A stretch of DNA of 64,000 nucleotides from Scleromitrula shiraiana (GCA_028455995.1 JABELC010000010.1:1390001-1454000); one strand, 5' to 3'. Counted from the first letter of the stretch, positions 22,183 through 34,649 are shown. The notes: generated from the letters alone by a model not told the origin. Made by a program: numbers and translations.

Positions 22183-23473
22183 TTACTGGATGTATACCTG
22201 AGATGTATTTGATGTCATTATAGCGTTGCGTTGCTTAGTACATTCATCAGCGGTTTCGGAATATTCAATACAACCATTTATTAAAGATACTTCCGCCACT
22301 ATGGCCACAATTGATGTTTTGGGATTGTCAAGTATGGTCTTTACCCCCAAGTACAATGTCATGAATCCAGACAACTTTATGACCAACATCATAACCCCAA
22401 CAGCTACAACACATATATTCTGATATAAGAAATTTTGAATCTTGTGAAACCAAAGCCAAATGTCTATAATTTCTGACACCATCATAGTAGCCAACACTGA
22501 CACTACCTTCGAAGCTTTTTCTAGTATTACCTAACAATGCGTAGATCTTATCCCGGTCATCGCTAGCTTCACTATTTCGAAATTTGACCAATAGAGTGCA
22601 GAGCATTCGGTCTCTGCCCCACCAAGACTCCTTTCGAAGCGGTCCAGGCATTATATCTAGAACAGGTTGACAATGTTCTAGTTCTTGGAAGAGGGATGCA
22701 GTTTTCGTAGTGTAAGTTAGAGGAATAAATTCCGTGAAGATCTGGGCGGAGATGGAAAACTTGCCACAATGGATTTTGGCAGTCCGAGCATTTGCAACCT
22801 CTTGCAAACCCCAGATTCGGCGGAACCATGATCGCCTCGACAACTCCATGATTCCTGAGTTGATCTTGTCTTCATACGAGCCATCGGAGTCATTTGAGCA
22901 ATACACACGTGTGTCTCTTAGTTGTCGTTGAATCCAGTATTTAGCAGCCTTAGTAGAATCACCAGCGTACTTTAAACCGAAGTTTTGAACTTACATCATC
23001 ATATCAATCGTGAAGTCGGTATATACAGTACCATCACCTAACCAGACAATAACTTTCTGGGCCTTACTGTATATATCACCCATCTGCTGAATTTGGTGAA
23101 CCTTCTCATGGTCATTGTTCTGATGAATACAGACCGCGTCAACCGAAAAAATAAGATCCTCTTTTTCAGAACGTAAACGCCGAAGTGCCAAATACAAGTT
23201 TTTAGTAACTTGAGTTTTGACTTTGTTGACAAAGATTCTTTCTGGCATTTCGGTGTTTCCCCATGCATAGGACAGGGCAGCATACGGTATCATTGTTTCC
23301 GGTCTATCTAGTAATCCATTGAAAAGATTGCAGGGAATATCATCTATAAAGTTTCCACTACAGAGTCTTAAAAGCTGAATAGTAGGTTCAGCTAGATCAA
23401 TTTGTAGGCTTTCGTATAAATTCGTTGGCAGATGATTGTTATCCTCATCGATATGGCAGTATTTTCTTTTCAT
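22183..23473 (-). CDS. short HET-domain protein
   Basis: HET motifs are clear: AALSYAWG, then DAVCIHQNNDHEKVHQIQQMGDIYSKA and VWLG, then SRRSWFRRIWGLQEVANA and RDKIYALLG. From the ATG at 23473 the gene reads exon 22995-23473, an intron using a TAAG acceptor at 22917-22918, then the frame from 22916. Two ends are possible. Without a further intron it stops at 22328 (355 residues). With a 43-nt intron (22464-22506) it continues to 22183 (389 residues) and gains a hydrophobic segment (VVAVGVMMLVIKLSGF). I favour the longer model, but 43 nt is short for an intron. HET proteins act in non-self recognition and programmed cell death; most are 500-800 residues, so this one is small. Confidence 0.65.
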
Positions 23474-24205
23474 ATCTAGATAAAAGACTTTCGTTATGAA
23501 CAGAATTCTGAACAGGTGAAAGCCACGTGTTGAAGTATCAGAAACGGCGCGCACTGAAATTGGGATATTGCAAACAATGTAGCAAACATGTGTTAAAAAG
23601 TGTACGTGTTTTTGACAGAATTTTCAAGGCTCAATCGCCCAGCATCGCCCCGATTACGCGAAGATATGAGTTTCCAATGGTCAGCCTACGAACTATGTAA
23701 TTTCTTAATTCCTGGGGTTGAAGTGGCTTGGTCTGCAACTTGCGGTAATGCCCACGCGGGCAAATGGCTAACATGGTGTATTCCGCCTAGCGGTAAATTT
23801 ATATAAATCATTGCAAGAGAAGAAAAACTAGCAGATAAATGACCAACTTAGAGTGGAAGGCTACAAATCTGTCTGGAAACCTAAAGAAATGAAAGGCAAG
23901 AGAAGAGAGGAAAAGAAAAAATTGTAAGAAAGAGTTGGCAAGATATGGATTCATGTTCGAAAGAAAACCTGACCACGGATTAGTATAGCTGGAAATTTTA
24001 GTTATCACGTGCCTGTGAAATTGGATCTACTTTGGTCTATCCTCGTAACACCATACGACCACGACGACTTAAACGTGAAGCATTTCGCCTACCGAATCAA
24101 TCAATTTTCGTAACAAGGATGTGTTATTATTTTGAACGCCGCCATTCATCGAGATGCACCCAAAGCTCACATGTGAGCTTATTAGTCTATATGTACCAAC
24201 CCATA
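23474..24205. other. intergenic
   Basis: Promoter side of the HET gene and 3' side of the FAD oxidoreductase gene. No gene or site recognised. Confidence 0.5.
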
Positions 24206-25603
24206 TCATTCATCATCATCATCATTATCATCAACCATATTCAAATCCGTTCCCGTTGGATCAAGTGCTGCAATATTCGCACTTTTTGCTTCTCCATCGA
24301 AGATAAACTCACTAATTAACTTTCCAGTCGCACAGCTGTTCTGTATACCCCAACAGGTATGACCAGATGCCAATAACAGTCCTTTGATACCCGTTTGTCC
24401 AATGAGTGGTTCGACTCCACTACTAGATTGTGGTAGGTAACATGCTTGTTTGGCTAAGACTCTGCCATTTCGCATAGGATCAGAAATAGACCCAACGTAA
24501 TCTAGCATATCGTCACATCTAGATTCATCACATTCGACAAGATTAGAGGATCTTGGAAGTGGAACATCGTGATCACCCTCACCTATAGAATGATTCAGTC
24601 AGTATCGCAATCAGTAAACATGAAGAAGGCGTAGGATTATTTACCGCAAGCATAAACTGTTCCATCTGGTCTGGCATACATTTCAGGATTGACCATACTT
24701 TCATGCTTCCTCTTCTTTACTCCATTGACTGTTCGACCAAATCCTTTGGGTAAATCAATTTCTGTAAAAACAGCCCATGGAGATACATCTGCTTCCACAA
24801 CTACACTATGTGCTCTGATACTTTCAATCGGTGCTTCTGGCCAAACATGACTTGTCCATGGTCCTGCAGATAGAATGACATCAGTGGCATGTAGTGTATG
24901 AATATGTTTTGTCTCCTTGTCTTCGTAAGTTACACCTTTCACATGGTTTCCTGTGTAGTCGATTGCTGTGGCCGTCCCGTATATAATTTCGACTCCCTTT
25001 TCCACAGCCAAATCTGCCATCGAAGTTGTGAATTGGTAGGGATGTACTTGAGCAGTTGTCTCTGGTGTACCCATCTCATTGTACGCTTGTATGTTATCCC
25101 TTTCAAACCAATCTAAATCTTTTGGAATTTCTCCTGTAAATTTCTTCTTCTTCATGTTGACCTTTGGTAACTTTTTCCATGCTTCTGTTCCGTTTTCGGC
25201 AGGCTCTGAAGGATCCACCTCTGGTATATTCCGACCTTTGGCACTTATCCAACCGCAATGTACTTGACGATATCCCCATCGTTTGGCACCATCATGTTCT
25301 TTGGCGAGCTCGGCATGAAGTTTGTAAGATAGAGGAACGATACATTTTGGACGTGCCCAAAGAGCAAGGAGACCACCGGCTTTCCCTGAAGCTGCTGAAG
25401 CTATAGATTGAGCTTCGAGGATGGTTATTTTTGTGGTGGAAGGATTGTATAATGGATGGCGAGTAAGGAAGTAAGCCGAAGTGCAGCCAATTACCCCTCC
25501 ACCTTTTCAATTGTCAGTTTCTTCACCATTACGGAAGCTAAGTGGCTAACTTACCAATGATGACAATATTTCGTTTAGGTGATTCCGCTGTAACAGGAGT
25601 CAT
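24206..25603 (-). CDS. FAD-dependent oxidoreductase of the DAO type (TDA3-like)
   Basis: Three exons: 25555-25603, 24645-25502, 24206-24582; phases match and give 427 residues. The dinucleotide-binding start NIVIIGGGVIGCTSAYFLT is split by the first intron inside GGG. Later motifs fit DAO flavoproteins: EAQSIASAASGKAGG, LHATDVILSAGPWTS (second FAD-contact region), RPDGTVYACGEGDHD, and a C-terminal GLLLASGHTCWGIQNS. This pattern resembles yeast Tda3 and fungal relatives, assigned from memory of the family. Substrate unknown. No signal peptide; probably cytosolic or endosomal. The C terminus is a run of Asp/Asn coded by an ATC repeat. Confidence 0.78.
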
Positions 25604-26005
25604 TGTTTTAAGCATAAATCTTAGGGCTTGGTAAATTGGTTTCGTGGTGCCATCGGTTTCAAAAGTAGATATCTTCCTATGTAACATCTAGCTCTTGGAA
25701 GGCGAACTGATTATCTTCTTATCTTAGCGCCACGCCCCACGTGCAGCTTATGCATAATTACGGCATCGCCCGCCACTGCATAACTCTAATAACTAACCTT
25801 CATAAGTATTTCATAACTTTTATAGCTTCACAGGTTCTAACCAATAGAAGCTCCATATTTTAATATTACATAACCATAAACCCCATGTACCATTAAACCT
25901 CGGACCCCTCAATTCATACAATTTATCAAACATTCTAGACCTCAAGTCTTACAAATAAAAGTCCCTTGAAATTCGACCGGTTTGAAATTTGCTTCCGAAC
26001 CGTCA
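25604..26005. other. divergent promoter region
   Basis: Between the FAD oxidoreductase and the peroxidase gene. AT-rich with no site I can name. Confidence 0.5.
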
Positions 26006-26224
26006 ATGATACCATTTAAAGACCCTATCCACCCATCAAGTATCAGATTTAACTATTCAAAAACTTTCTGCACCAGTGTCGCAACATCATCGCAACAAGC
26101 AACAAAACTATCACAATACAATTATCATAACGTCGCCACAATTTGGAAGTCAAAAAGAACAACTGACTTAACCGTTCGACATCATTCTGCAAGTTACGTT
26201 CAACAACATCTAAGAAATATTACA

Positions 26225-26931
26225 ATGGCTTCCGCTGCGTCTATCTATGAGTTCGAACCTTTGAACAGTATGTTCTCCTTTTGCACATTTGTATTCTATC
26301 TAGCCTATCCTTTCCCCATCAATTCATGATTAATCGAAGTTCTTTTACTGACTTACTCGTTCAACCTATAGAGAAAGGCGAAGCTACCCCACTCTCAGAC
26401 TACAAGGGAAAGGTTATCCTCATCGTTAACACCGCTTCCAAATGTGGTTTCACTCCTCAATATGAAGGTCTCGAGAAGCTCTACAAAGATGTCAAGCTGA
26501 AGCATGGAGATGATTTCGTGATCTTGGGTTTCCCTTGCAACCAATTCGGTGGACAAGAGCCAGGTTCAGATGAGGACATTCAGAGTTTCTGCCAGATCAA
26601 CTATGGAGTTTCATTCCCAATCGTATGTTGTTCCAAGCCTTTCACTTGTGCTACCATACACCTGCACCTACTATTAGTGAAAAATATGCTAACGTATTCT
26701 TAACAGATGAGCAAAGTAGAAGTCAACGGCGACAATGCCTCTCCACTATTCAAATGGCTCAAGAAAGAGAAGCCCGGTCTTCTCGGTATCCAGCTCGTAA
26801 AGTGGAACTTCGAAAAATGGTTGATTGGTAGAGATGGAAAGGTTAAGCAAAGATGGGCCAGTACCACTAAGCCTGAGTTACTTGAGAAGCCTGTGTTGGA
26901 TGCATTGGCTGAATCGAAAAGCGAGTTGTAA
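26225..26931 (+). CDS. thiol-type glutathione peroxidase (Hyr1/Gpx3-like)
   Basis: Exons 26225-26267, 26372-26622 and 26707-26931 give 172 residues. Motifs: NTASKCGFTPQ with the peroxidatic Cys, LGFPCNQFGGQEPG, the resolving Cys in QSFCQINYGV, and WNFEKWL with the catalytic Trp/Asn. A Cys, not selenocysteine, sits at the active site, as in fungal enzymes that use thioredoxin and can sense peroxide. The frame stays open upstream to an ATG at 26006, adding 73 residues rich in Ser, Thr, Lys and Arg and poor in acid, like a mitochondrial presequence. Start at 26225 gives the cytosolic form; both may be made. Confidence 0.88.
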
Positions 26932-29900
26932 GGGGAATGCAATGGCAATTGAATTTGAGCAGGAGGATATTTGAATAATAATTTGATTCGGTAGCATTGA
27001 TATCTGGATTGATGGCTTGGTGTTTGGCATGTACGTTCGTTGGTGTCATGATGTTATTACAGACTAGATAATACCAAAAATAAAAACACTTTTCGTTACT
27101 TGATGAGATTATATTGCAATTTGAGTAGATTGTCACGTACGACCGAGGAATCTTCTTGATGGTGATAGAGTGATAGGATATGTTGGCCGAGTAGCTCCAA
27201 CTATACAAATGATACTTCAAGTTATAACTATTATATCTTGAGTAATAATCCTTTATTTTTCAAATTTCCTAGCTTGAACAAAAACATTCAGCAGCACAAA
27301 AAATCAAAAACTGAATATAAATACACGACCCTACTTTTCTCATCTTACAACTCCATCTCAGCTTTTAGCACGAATACAGACATATGGGTAAGGTTTGGCA
27401 TAAATGGGAAAGACTTCCTCGAATCCCCCTTTCCATGATATAGTAAGGAAAGTATGAAATTTGGGAGCATGCTTAGGTTTGACGTTAACATCATCTATTT
27501 ACTTGTCAACACGCATCCCAATCCCACCATGAACAGCGGAATCATAAATATCAACAATATGTCTATTCAACTGCAACGAATAAAAACACCTATCAAACCT
27601 ACTAATTTATACATCGAGTTAGAAACTGCCAAATCTGACCCATGAACGAATGCTCGGCAGATTCATATATGTAGCGCAAGGTTAGAGTTCGGAGATGAAG
27701 CCGCACACAAGTAAGATGTCGCTCAAAAAAGATGATGAAGTTGAATTGCAAAAATAAGGTGGGCTGATTCGATTTTATAGTGGTGTTTTTTACGAGAGAA
27801 TGATAAGGGTTGTGAGCTTAGGGGTTGAAGATGTTTCGGTGACTATACTGCGGGGCATCTCTGTGTAGTGAATCTCCTGGGCTAGGCGGAGGGGCATCTA
27901 GCTTGTGTGTATATATAGAGACCCTAGACATGGGAAGTTTTATCCTCATGAGATCAATATATGAAAAAGCACGATGGTGGTTAAAAAGTATCAATTGACG
28001 ATGGAATACAAAGCTAATTTTAAATGATTAAGAAGGGAGACTGGGAAATGAGAGGATAGAGATTCATCGTTGAATCTACCCCAGTGACGATATCAGAGTA
28101 GTGACAATGGAAACAAACTTCTGCCGTTTTATTAAATCAATCATGGCCAGAAAGGAATTCTCACATCTTTCCTACGAAACTACCAGTCTGGATAATTATT
28201 CAGACATAGCATAGAACAATGGAACAATAGCTCACACCGGCCTTCCGTTGTCTTCTCAACAAGATCCGGCGCCCTATTGATATTTGAAATCGATTTCGTG
28301 TTTTGGGGGCTTAAACATGCTTACTTGGAAACATAACAGGGCTGTTAGATTCTGGGAGAGTGAATGTCTATTTGTTGGTCTACCCTCAGCTTGGCGGATG
28401 TGATTTGGTGGATATATAAGTTATCATTTGATAATTGTACTGTGATCAGAACTTGGAATGGGAATCTCTTCGACTGCTGTACTGCAGGAAGTTCAAATGA
28501 TGGCTATAGAGCAGATTGAACCATAATATCATGATTATATTCACTCTTCTTCCATCCCTAGAGAAACCTCATCATGGAACCCAATCCCAAGATATTAACC
28601 ACCTTCCATTTCACCCAGAGCTCTATGGATATCCTGTTCCAATCCAGTTTTGTAAAATCTTCTATGGAAACTAAAAGCTGGCCCAAGTAGCTATTCCCTA
28701 CAAGGCGGCGCGACTCTGGTAAATCATTGACTTTCCTGCAACCTCAGCTTGGTCATCATGGGGATTGTGTTCTTACTACTATGAATTGTCCTGTTGTTGT
28801 CACCTACCCCATTCATTTTCCAGTTGATGTTGTGTATTTGTTACCATTTCTCCTCCAGTTTTTCAACGCAAAAGACTTATGTCGTACGAGGCAACCTTGA
28901 GAACAATCATGCCGTTTCTACCACTCGAGTTGTTCGTATAGCCCAGCAGTATCTTCAATCATGACTGCGAGGAATAATGTCCAACATAAAACTTTCCTTT
29001 GTATTATTCGCTGCTATGAAAATTCAAGGTTTCAGTTATTGGAGGTTTTATACCTCGATTCCTGATCTGGAGTGGATTGTATATTATCATTCACTGGGGG
29101 ATGCAATATCCACGAACATCTCTGATACCAATATCACTACAAATGGCGAGTCCCTATTGTGTGGTCCACAGCTACTTTATTTTGCAATATATAGTAGTAC
29201 ATGAATATATTTAGATGCATGTACACTGAAATAGTATGTTATAGAAGTCCCATAATACCTACAATCATTCTTTATTTTCCCTCTAGATTTATATGGTACA
29301 TCATACATTGTGCCCACAAACCAAGTGACGAGTTTATAGCGATTGAGATCGTGATCTTCAATTAAACGAATCTCAGATGAAGGAGAAAAGTAGGTTTTTA
29401 TCTAATGAATGTGTCATTTATTGATACTGTCAATTCTGTAGAGTGTGGGGGTGTATATGAACAAGGTAATGGCAGTAAACGAGAGAAAATGACAACACTA
29501 GTAATGGTAGGTATAGCCCCAAGTTGAAAGTATGAGTGGTCGAATGAGATATTTGTCGGGGAGAGAAATACTTGAATGGTTGGAGACTTTCCTTGGAGAA
29601 AGACTGGGGCCATAAAGGCTAGGTCACCTTGTTCGGATTTGATGCTGGTCGAAGGCATGGTAGGGAAAAAAAAGCTTTTCTTATATATTAGGCACTTGAA
29701 TGGTATAGAGCTAGGAGTGGAAAGTGAATAAAGGGTGAGAAATATGACCCAGTGTAGATTCAATTCTATCTGATAAGACTAAACCAAGGCAGGATCGTGA
29801 GTATGAAAGATGGACCCATTCCGAATTCCTCTCCTAAAATACATATTCCCCGGAGCCAGAATGGAATGACTAAACATAAATACATTAAATGAAACAACTC

Positions 29901-29932
29901 CCCTTATTTACTGGATCGTCTAGCGAAATAAT
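26932..29932. other. gene-poor interval, 3.0 kb
   Basis: I find only short frames without coding character. One 121-codon minus-strand frame (29398-29763) contains a Met-start of 86 residues with no recognised domain. Contains 3' flank of the peroxidase gene and 3' flank of the aldolase gene. No RNA gene recognised. Confidence 0.5.
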
Positions 29933-30919
29933 CTATAAACTGAACTCCACCTTCATAACCTCATCAATTCCATCTTTGATACCCGCCGTCTTCACCTCAT
30001 CCAATCTCTTTAAAGGTCTTCTTGGATATCCACCATATCCATAGTAACTTTGAATAGCACTCTTAGTACCCGCAATAGCTGCCTTAGTAAGTACCCAATC
30101 GCCCTTACTCAAAATCTTTTGCAACTCAAAAGCTTCATCCCTCTTTCCCTCCTTGTACAAGTTCCAAACCTTCACACAGACCTTAGGCATAACATTTGCA
30201 CCACCAGCAATAATACCACTTCCACCCGAAACCAAAGTTTGAGCTGTGAAATCACAAATTCCTCCAAATGCCATATAACCACTTCCCTCCTCAAAGCAAG
30301 TTCTAGCATTTGTAGCGAGTGCTACACGTGTTAACTTCCCGGTACTACCGCATGTGAACTTAGTACCGATAATTTTGGGATGTTTAGCCAAACGAATAAG
30401 TAAATCAGAATCCATATCAATACCAGCCACCGCGCCAGGGTAATTATAAAGAATAATAGGGAGAGTAGATTCATCCGCTACTTGAATGAAATAATCATAA
30501 ACAGCCTCCTCATCCATAAATCCCCGGAAATAGGATGGAGGTAATAGTAAAACATATTCACCACCAGCTTCTTCAGCCTCGGCAATAAGTCTTAGTGTTC
30601 CCCGGACGGATCCCTCAGTGGCTCCGACGATAATTGGGATTTGGGTGAAGCCAGCGGAATCGAGAGCTTCGCGGGTGGCGCGTGTTACGGAGGCTTTCTC
30701 CGATGGAGTTAGGTGGACAGCTTCACCGTTTGAACCCATAGTTACGAGACCAACAAGGCCGGCTTCGGCAAGTCGGACGGCGTGTTTCTTGATAGAGGGG
30801 ATATCCAGTTCCTCGGTTTCGGGATCGAAAAATGTCATGGTGGGGGCATAGATACCGTCGAGGAGGGGTCGACGACTGGTAGACCCGTTGGATCCATTAA
30901 CTCCGTTTGTGTGAGACAT
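29933..30919 (-). CDS. lga1: DapA-family aldolase, probable 2-keto-3-deoxy-L-galactonate aldolase
   Basis: Single exon, 328 residues. DHDPS-family marks: GLVTMGSNGEAVHLTPSEK, the Tyr of ILYNYPG, and the Schiff-base Lys in KIIGTKFTCGSTG. In fungi one group of this family splits 2-keto-3-deoxy-L-galactonate into pyruvate and L-glyceraldehyde, the third step of D-galacturonate use (LGA1 in Botrytis and Trichoderma, GaaC in Aspergillus). The gene is divergent from a Gfo/Idh/MocA oxidoreductase resembling the pathway reductase, the same arrangement known for gaaC/gaaA, and this context is the main reason for the specific name. Without it, 4-hydroxy-2-oxoglutarate aldolase would be an equal guess. 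Cytosolic. Confidence 0.78.
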   Translation of the reverse strand: MSHTNGVNGSNGSTSRRPLLDGIYAPTMTFFDPETEELDIPSIKKHAVRLAEAGLVGLVTMGSNGEAVHLTPSEKASVTRATREALDSAGFTQIPIIVGATEGSVRGTLRLIAEAEEAGGEYVLLLPPSYFRGFMDEEAVYDYFIQVADESTLPIILYNYPGAVAGIDMDSDLLIRLAKHPKIIGTKFTCGSTGKLTRVALATNARTCFEEGSGYMAFGGICDFTAQTLVSGGSGIIAGGANVMPKVCVKVWNLYKEGKRDEAFELQKILSKGDWVLTKAAIAGTKSAIQSYYGYGGYPRRPLKRLDEVKTAGIKDGIDEVMKVEFSL

Positions 30920-31731
30920 GATTATTGTTTATATTTTGGATTTATGATTGAAATGGAAGATGATATCTTGTATACAGAAGTATGTAGGAGGAGGAAAAGT
31001 AGATAGCTGATGTAAAACGGAGAGTATATATGTATGACAAGTGTAATTAAATGATGAGAAATCCACAACAAATTTTATATAATGTTTAGTGATTTTTCTA
31101 CAAGACCGGTGATCAAGTACAGCAATAAAAACTCTCAAACACTTGAATGGGAGGGAGCCAATCTTTTGAAGTATTAAAGAACCCCAATGTTATGCCGGAC
31201 CTTCCTAGTAATCAAGTACTTTGTCGAATGAACGGCCTAAGTCAACGAAAAATTTCAGTGGGGGCAACCATTTCCCCCGTAACATTTTATTCCGAGCCCT
31301 AATTACTGCTTGTTTTGGCGTCATGTATTAATACGCACTTAGAAAGTATACCCAGGATCCTTCATTAGAGTATGTTTTAGTCAGGGGAAAGCGGGCTAAG
31401 GATCAGAAGACCCGAAACTGTTGGGTTTCTCTCCATATAGTAGGTGAATTAGTTTAAACTCTCACGATGTGCTGCTGTTTTGATATGTTATAGATCGTGT
31501 TGCACACAATACATTGGTTGGTGTGATGCTAGTTGGGAGGCCATCTTATGACCGAAATAAATCTATACATGTCCTTTTTCACATTAGCAAGATCTTTCTA
31601 GGATTTATCAATATCATATTTTCATTCTCTCCGACAGACATAAAGGTCATAACGATACCTAGATCGATGTTTGAAATGATTCCTGTCTGGATTTACGAGT
31701 TGTTGTTATGTCTTCAACGGAATTCAATTCT

Positions 31732-31740
31732 TCCACCAAT
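31732..31740 (+). promoter_or_regulatory. candidate galacturonic-acid-responsive element, copy 1
   Basis: Reads TCCACCAAT, a full match to TCCNCCAAT. About 810 bp upstream of the aldolase start and 970 bp upstream of the reductase start. Would be bound by a GaaR-type Zn2Cys6 regulator if real. Confidence 0.4.
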
Positions 31741-32135
31741 TGTATTCATGATGACGCCAAGGACGTGGGGTATATTTTTTGCTGCCGAAATTTATTAGTT
31801 TATGCTGTGGATCGTTTCTATCGGTGGAGAAGAGGGGCATTCTCTGGAGGTATAGTGGATAATTGGGGAGATATATAGAAATGGGGGAAACCTCATGATC
31901 AAAAAGGCTTGTTAAGATTGATATAGTTCCATCATAAAGCTCGTAACCTTTACACGACGGTGAGTCTTGGGATCTAAATGACGTTGAAAAGGGTTGGGAG
32001 GTGGTTATACAAGATGCTGTGCAATATGAATCTAGATTGCGGGGGAACGCAGGCTGGATATGCTTCTTGAATGCACGTGGAAATGACAACACAAAGCGTT
32101 GAGGACTTTTTAAAGGGATATCTATCCTACATGTA

Positions 32136-32143
32136 CCACCAAT
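32136..32143 (+). promoter_or_regulatory. candidate galacturonic-acid-responsive element, copy 2
   Basis: Reads CCACCAAT (preceded by A rather than T). About 565 bp before the reductase start codon. Confidence 0.38.
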
Positions 32144-32706
32144 CAATTTCGTTTACACCCCAACTTCGAGCCTTCGAGGGAATGCCCAATTATGGTAATA
32201 TTACAAATTTATATGTATAATTGAACTGCCGAAGGAAGCCAAGATGAACAATATGATTACTCCAAGAATAACTCCTCCATCAAAGTTCTTTGGGCGGCGA
32301 TCGAGGAAGGGGTGTTCATAATGTAAGCATAGACATTCCGCCCGCAATTGCGGCCCCTTAATAATTTTTAGCCCCGGATAATTTAACAGCGAGCCTGAAA
32401 TTCACTGAATTTACCCCTCCACTAATTCTCCGCCAGAACCCGTTCAAATTCACCCAAAACTTCTTTCCAATGTTGTTTTGCAGGAATTGAATGCAATTGG
32501 CAAGAAAGATCGATGTTATATTACACTTTGTATAACCAACCATGGGGGGTTGAATCGCCCCACCATCGAGATTGTGATCTATTACTTTTCTCCTGTTATT
32601 TCAATTTATACGGGTTGATATTTCATACCAGATTAAGAGCAAAAGTTCTACTCCTCAATAACAAAACTTCACACGAAAGGAACAAAATATAGAAATCTTA
32701 GACATC

Positions 32707-34055
32707 ATGGCTTCAGAATTGAAACCTTTGAACGTCCTTATGGTGGGAACTGGTGAATATACCACCGGTTTTGTAGGTGGGGGAGCTTCAGGGTCCGATA
32801 AGAAAGTTGGAGTTGTAGGATTATCATTATTCGATTTGCGACGACGTGGAAAGGTTGCAGATTTGTCAATGGTTGGAACGTCTGGAGGAAAATTCCCAGC
32901 TATTCGTATGTTATGAATAACCCGTTGATTTCATCTTGATACCAATTCGATTGCGGTAGATGACATCGCTAACACATTGGAACCGCAGGTGAACATCTTC
33001 ACAAGAACATTTCCCAAGTCTACAATAACCTCGACACATCATTTACTTCATTCCCCGCAAACGATAAGACAGACCCAAATGCATACAAAACCGCAATTGA
33101 TGCCCTCTCCCCTGGCGATGCGATTACAATCTTCACTCCAGACACAACTCACTACCCAATTGCTCTATATGCCATTGAACGAAAAATCCACGTCCTAATT
33201 ACTAAACCTGCTGTCAAACTTCTCTCTCAACATCTCGAACTTCTTGCTGCCGCCCGAGAACATGGGGTTTTCGTCTACGTCGAACATCATAAGAGATTTG
33301 ACCCCGCATATGCAGATGCAAGATACAAGAGTCTTGGATTGGGTGATTTCAATTACTTCTACTCATATATGAGTCAACCCAAATCTCAACTCGAGACCTT
33401 CAAAGCTTGGGCTGGTGTGGATAGTGATATTAGTTATTACCTAAATTCTCACCATGTGGATATTTGCGAATCCATGGTATCTCAACAAGGTTATCTTCCC
33501 GTGAAGGTTTCTGCGTCTGCATCAAAAGGTACAGCAGTTGACCTAGGATGTGACCCCAAAACCGAAGATACCATCTCTTTACTCGTACACTGGGTCAAGA
33601 AAGATGATCCTACCAAACGTGCAACTGGTGTATATACCGCATCTTGGACAGCTCCACAGAAAGCAGGTGTTCACTCCAATCAATATTTCCACTACATGGC
33701 TAGTGGAGGAGAAATCCGTATTGATCAAGCCAAACGTGGTTATGATGTTGCAGATGATAAATTGGGTCAACTTATGTGGTATAATCCATTTTATATGCGA
33801 TATGCTCCAGATGAGGAAGGAAACTTCGCTGGTCAAACTGGATATGGATATGTTAGTTTTGAGAAGTTTGTTGATGGATGTAGATTGGTTAATAGAGATG
33901 GTAAAGGAGGAATTGAAGAGTTGGATAGGAGAGGATTACCAACATTGGGTAACACCGTTGGTACAACTGCTATTTTGGAAGCGGGAAGGAGGGCAATTGA
34001 TGAGAATAGAGAAGTAGAGATCAAAGTTGAAAATGGTGTTTGGTCATTGGTTTAG
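32707..34055 (+). CDS. gar2: Gfo/Idh/MocA oxidoreductase, probable D-galacturonate reductase
   Basis: Two exons, 32707-32905 and 32989-34055, 421 residues. The Rossmann start is NVLMVGTGEYTTGF (G-x-G-x-x-T), and ITIFTPDTTHYPIALYAIE and HVLITKPAVKL form the usual Gfo/Idh/MocA core with the catalytic-type Lys of the xKP motif (TKPA). YVEHHKRFDP and a long C-terminal sheet region complete the fold; length fits. It matches what I remember of the GAR2/GaaA reductases, which convert D-galacturonate to L-galactonate with NAD(P)H, the first pathway step. Divergence from the aldolase gene supports the call. The dehydratase and glyceraldehyde reductase of the pathway are not in this window. Confidence 0.78.
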
Positions 34056-34649
34056 TTGATTTGGTATCTTATGGAGCTATTATCCATATAGCTAAGTAGT
34101 TTTCTATTACTATTAATTTTGATAAAGTATACCAGCTACTTGATTGATCTTTGTTCCCAATTACAATTACGTCGGTCTATGAGGGCATTGTTATACTAAA
34201 AACGATATTAGGATCGAGGATTTGGGAACCTTCGATAATGCTGGTTGGTTCATGATAAACCACAGGTAAGACTCGTTCTTGCCATCTCATTTCAAGTCGC
34301 TTTCTTCTTGAAGCTAAAATAGATCTCCTGAGGTCTATCAAGATATGTCTTGCGGGTTTTTATATTTATAATCATAATGCAGTTGTCATATGTGTGCGTT
34401 CAGGCACTCTTCAGTTTGGGCAAGTGCTCCTAGATGATGTAGTCTGCTTTCAAACATCCTTCATCTTTTCTTCTTGTTTTCAGGACTTTGTGTTTCATCA
34501 CTCCAGTATACAGCACAATACAGACCCCAATCACGACAGAATTTCGTTCGATACCACTCAGGTCCACCGGCTATTCATTTTCCATTAAACGAGGAAAATT
34601 CACCTCTTTTCCAACAATCCATAAGAGAATTGATAAAGTGCTCCCAAAG
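34056..34649. other. intergenic
   Basis: 3' flank of the reductase gene and upstream flank of the decayed F-box gene. Nothing recognised. Confidence 0.5.

Larger units (their letters stand above)
30920..32706. promoter_or_regulatory. shared promoter of the divergent lga1/gar2 pair
   Basis: A 1.8 kb gap between two start codons facing apart, so it should carry both promoters. Two copies of CCACCAAT on the plus strand (31733-31740 and 32136-32143) match the CCNCCAAT galacturonic-acid-responsive element as I recall it from Aspergillus and Botrytis. A 140-codon minus-strand frame (31724-32146) covers both sites and is probably chance. Confidence 0.55.

Noticed and set aside
22328..22463. Straight read-through end of the HET gene
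   Set aside because: Not fully rejected: I prefer the spliced end at 22183 because that frame is longer and more protein-like, but the evidence is weak.
29398..29763. 121-codon minus-strand frame
   Set aside because: Hydrophobic and AT-driven composition with no recognised motif.
31724..32146. 140-codon minus-strand frame between the aldolase and reductase genes
   Set aside because: Composition is not protein-like, no domain is seen, and it lies in a shared promoter and covers both candidate response elements.
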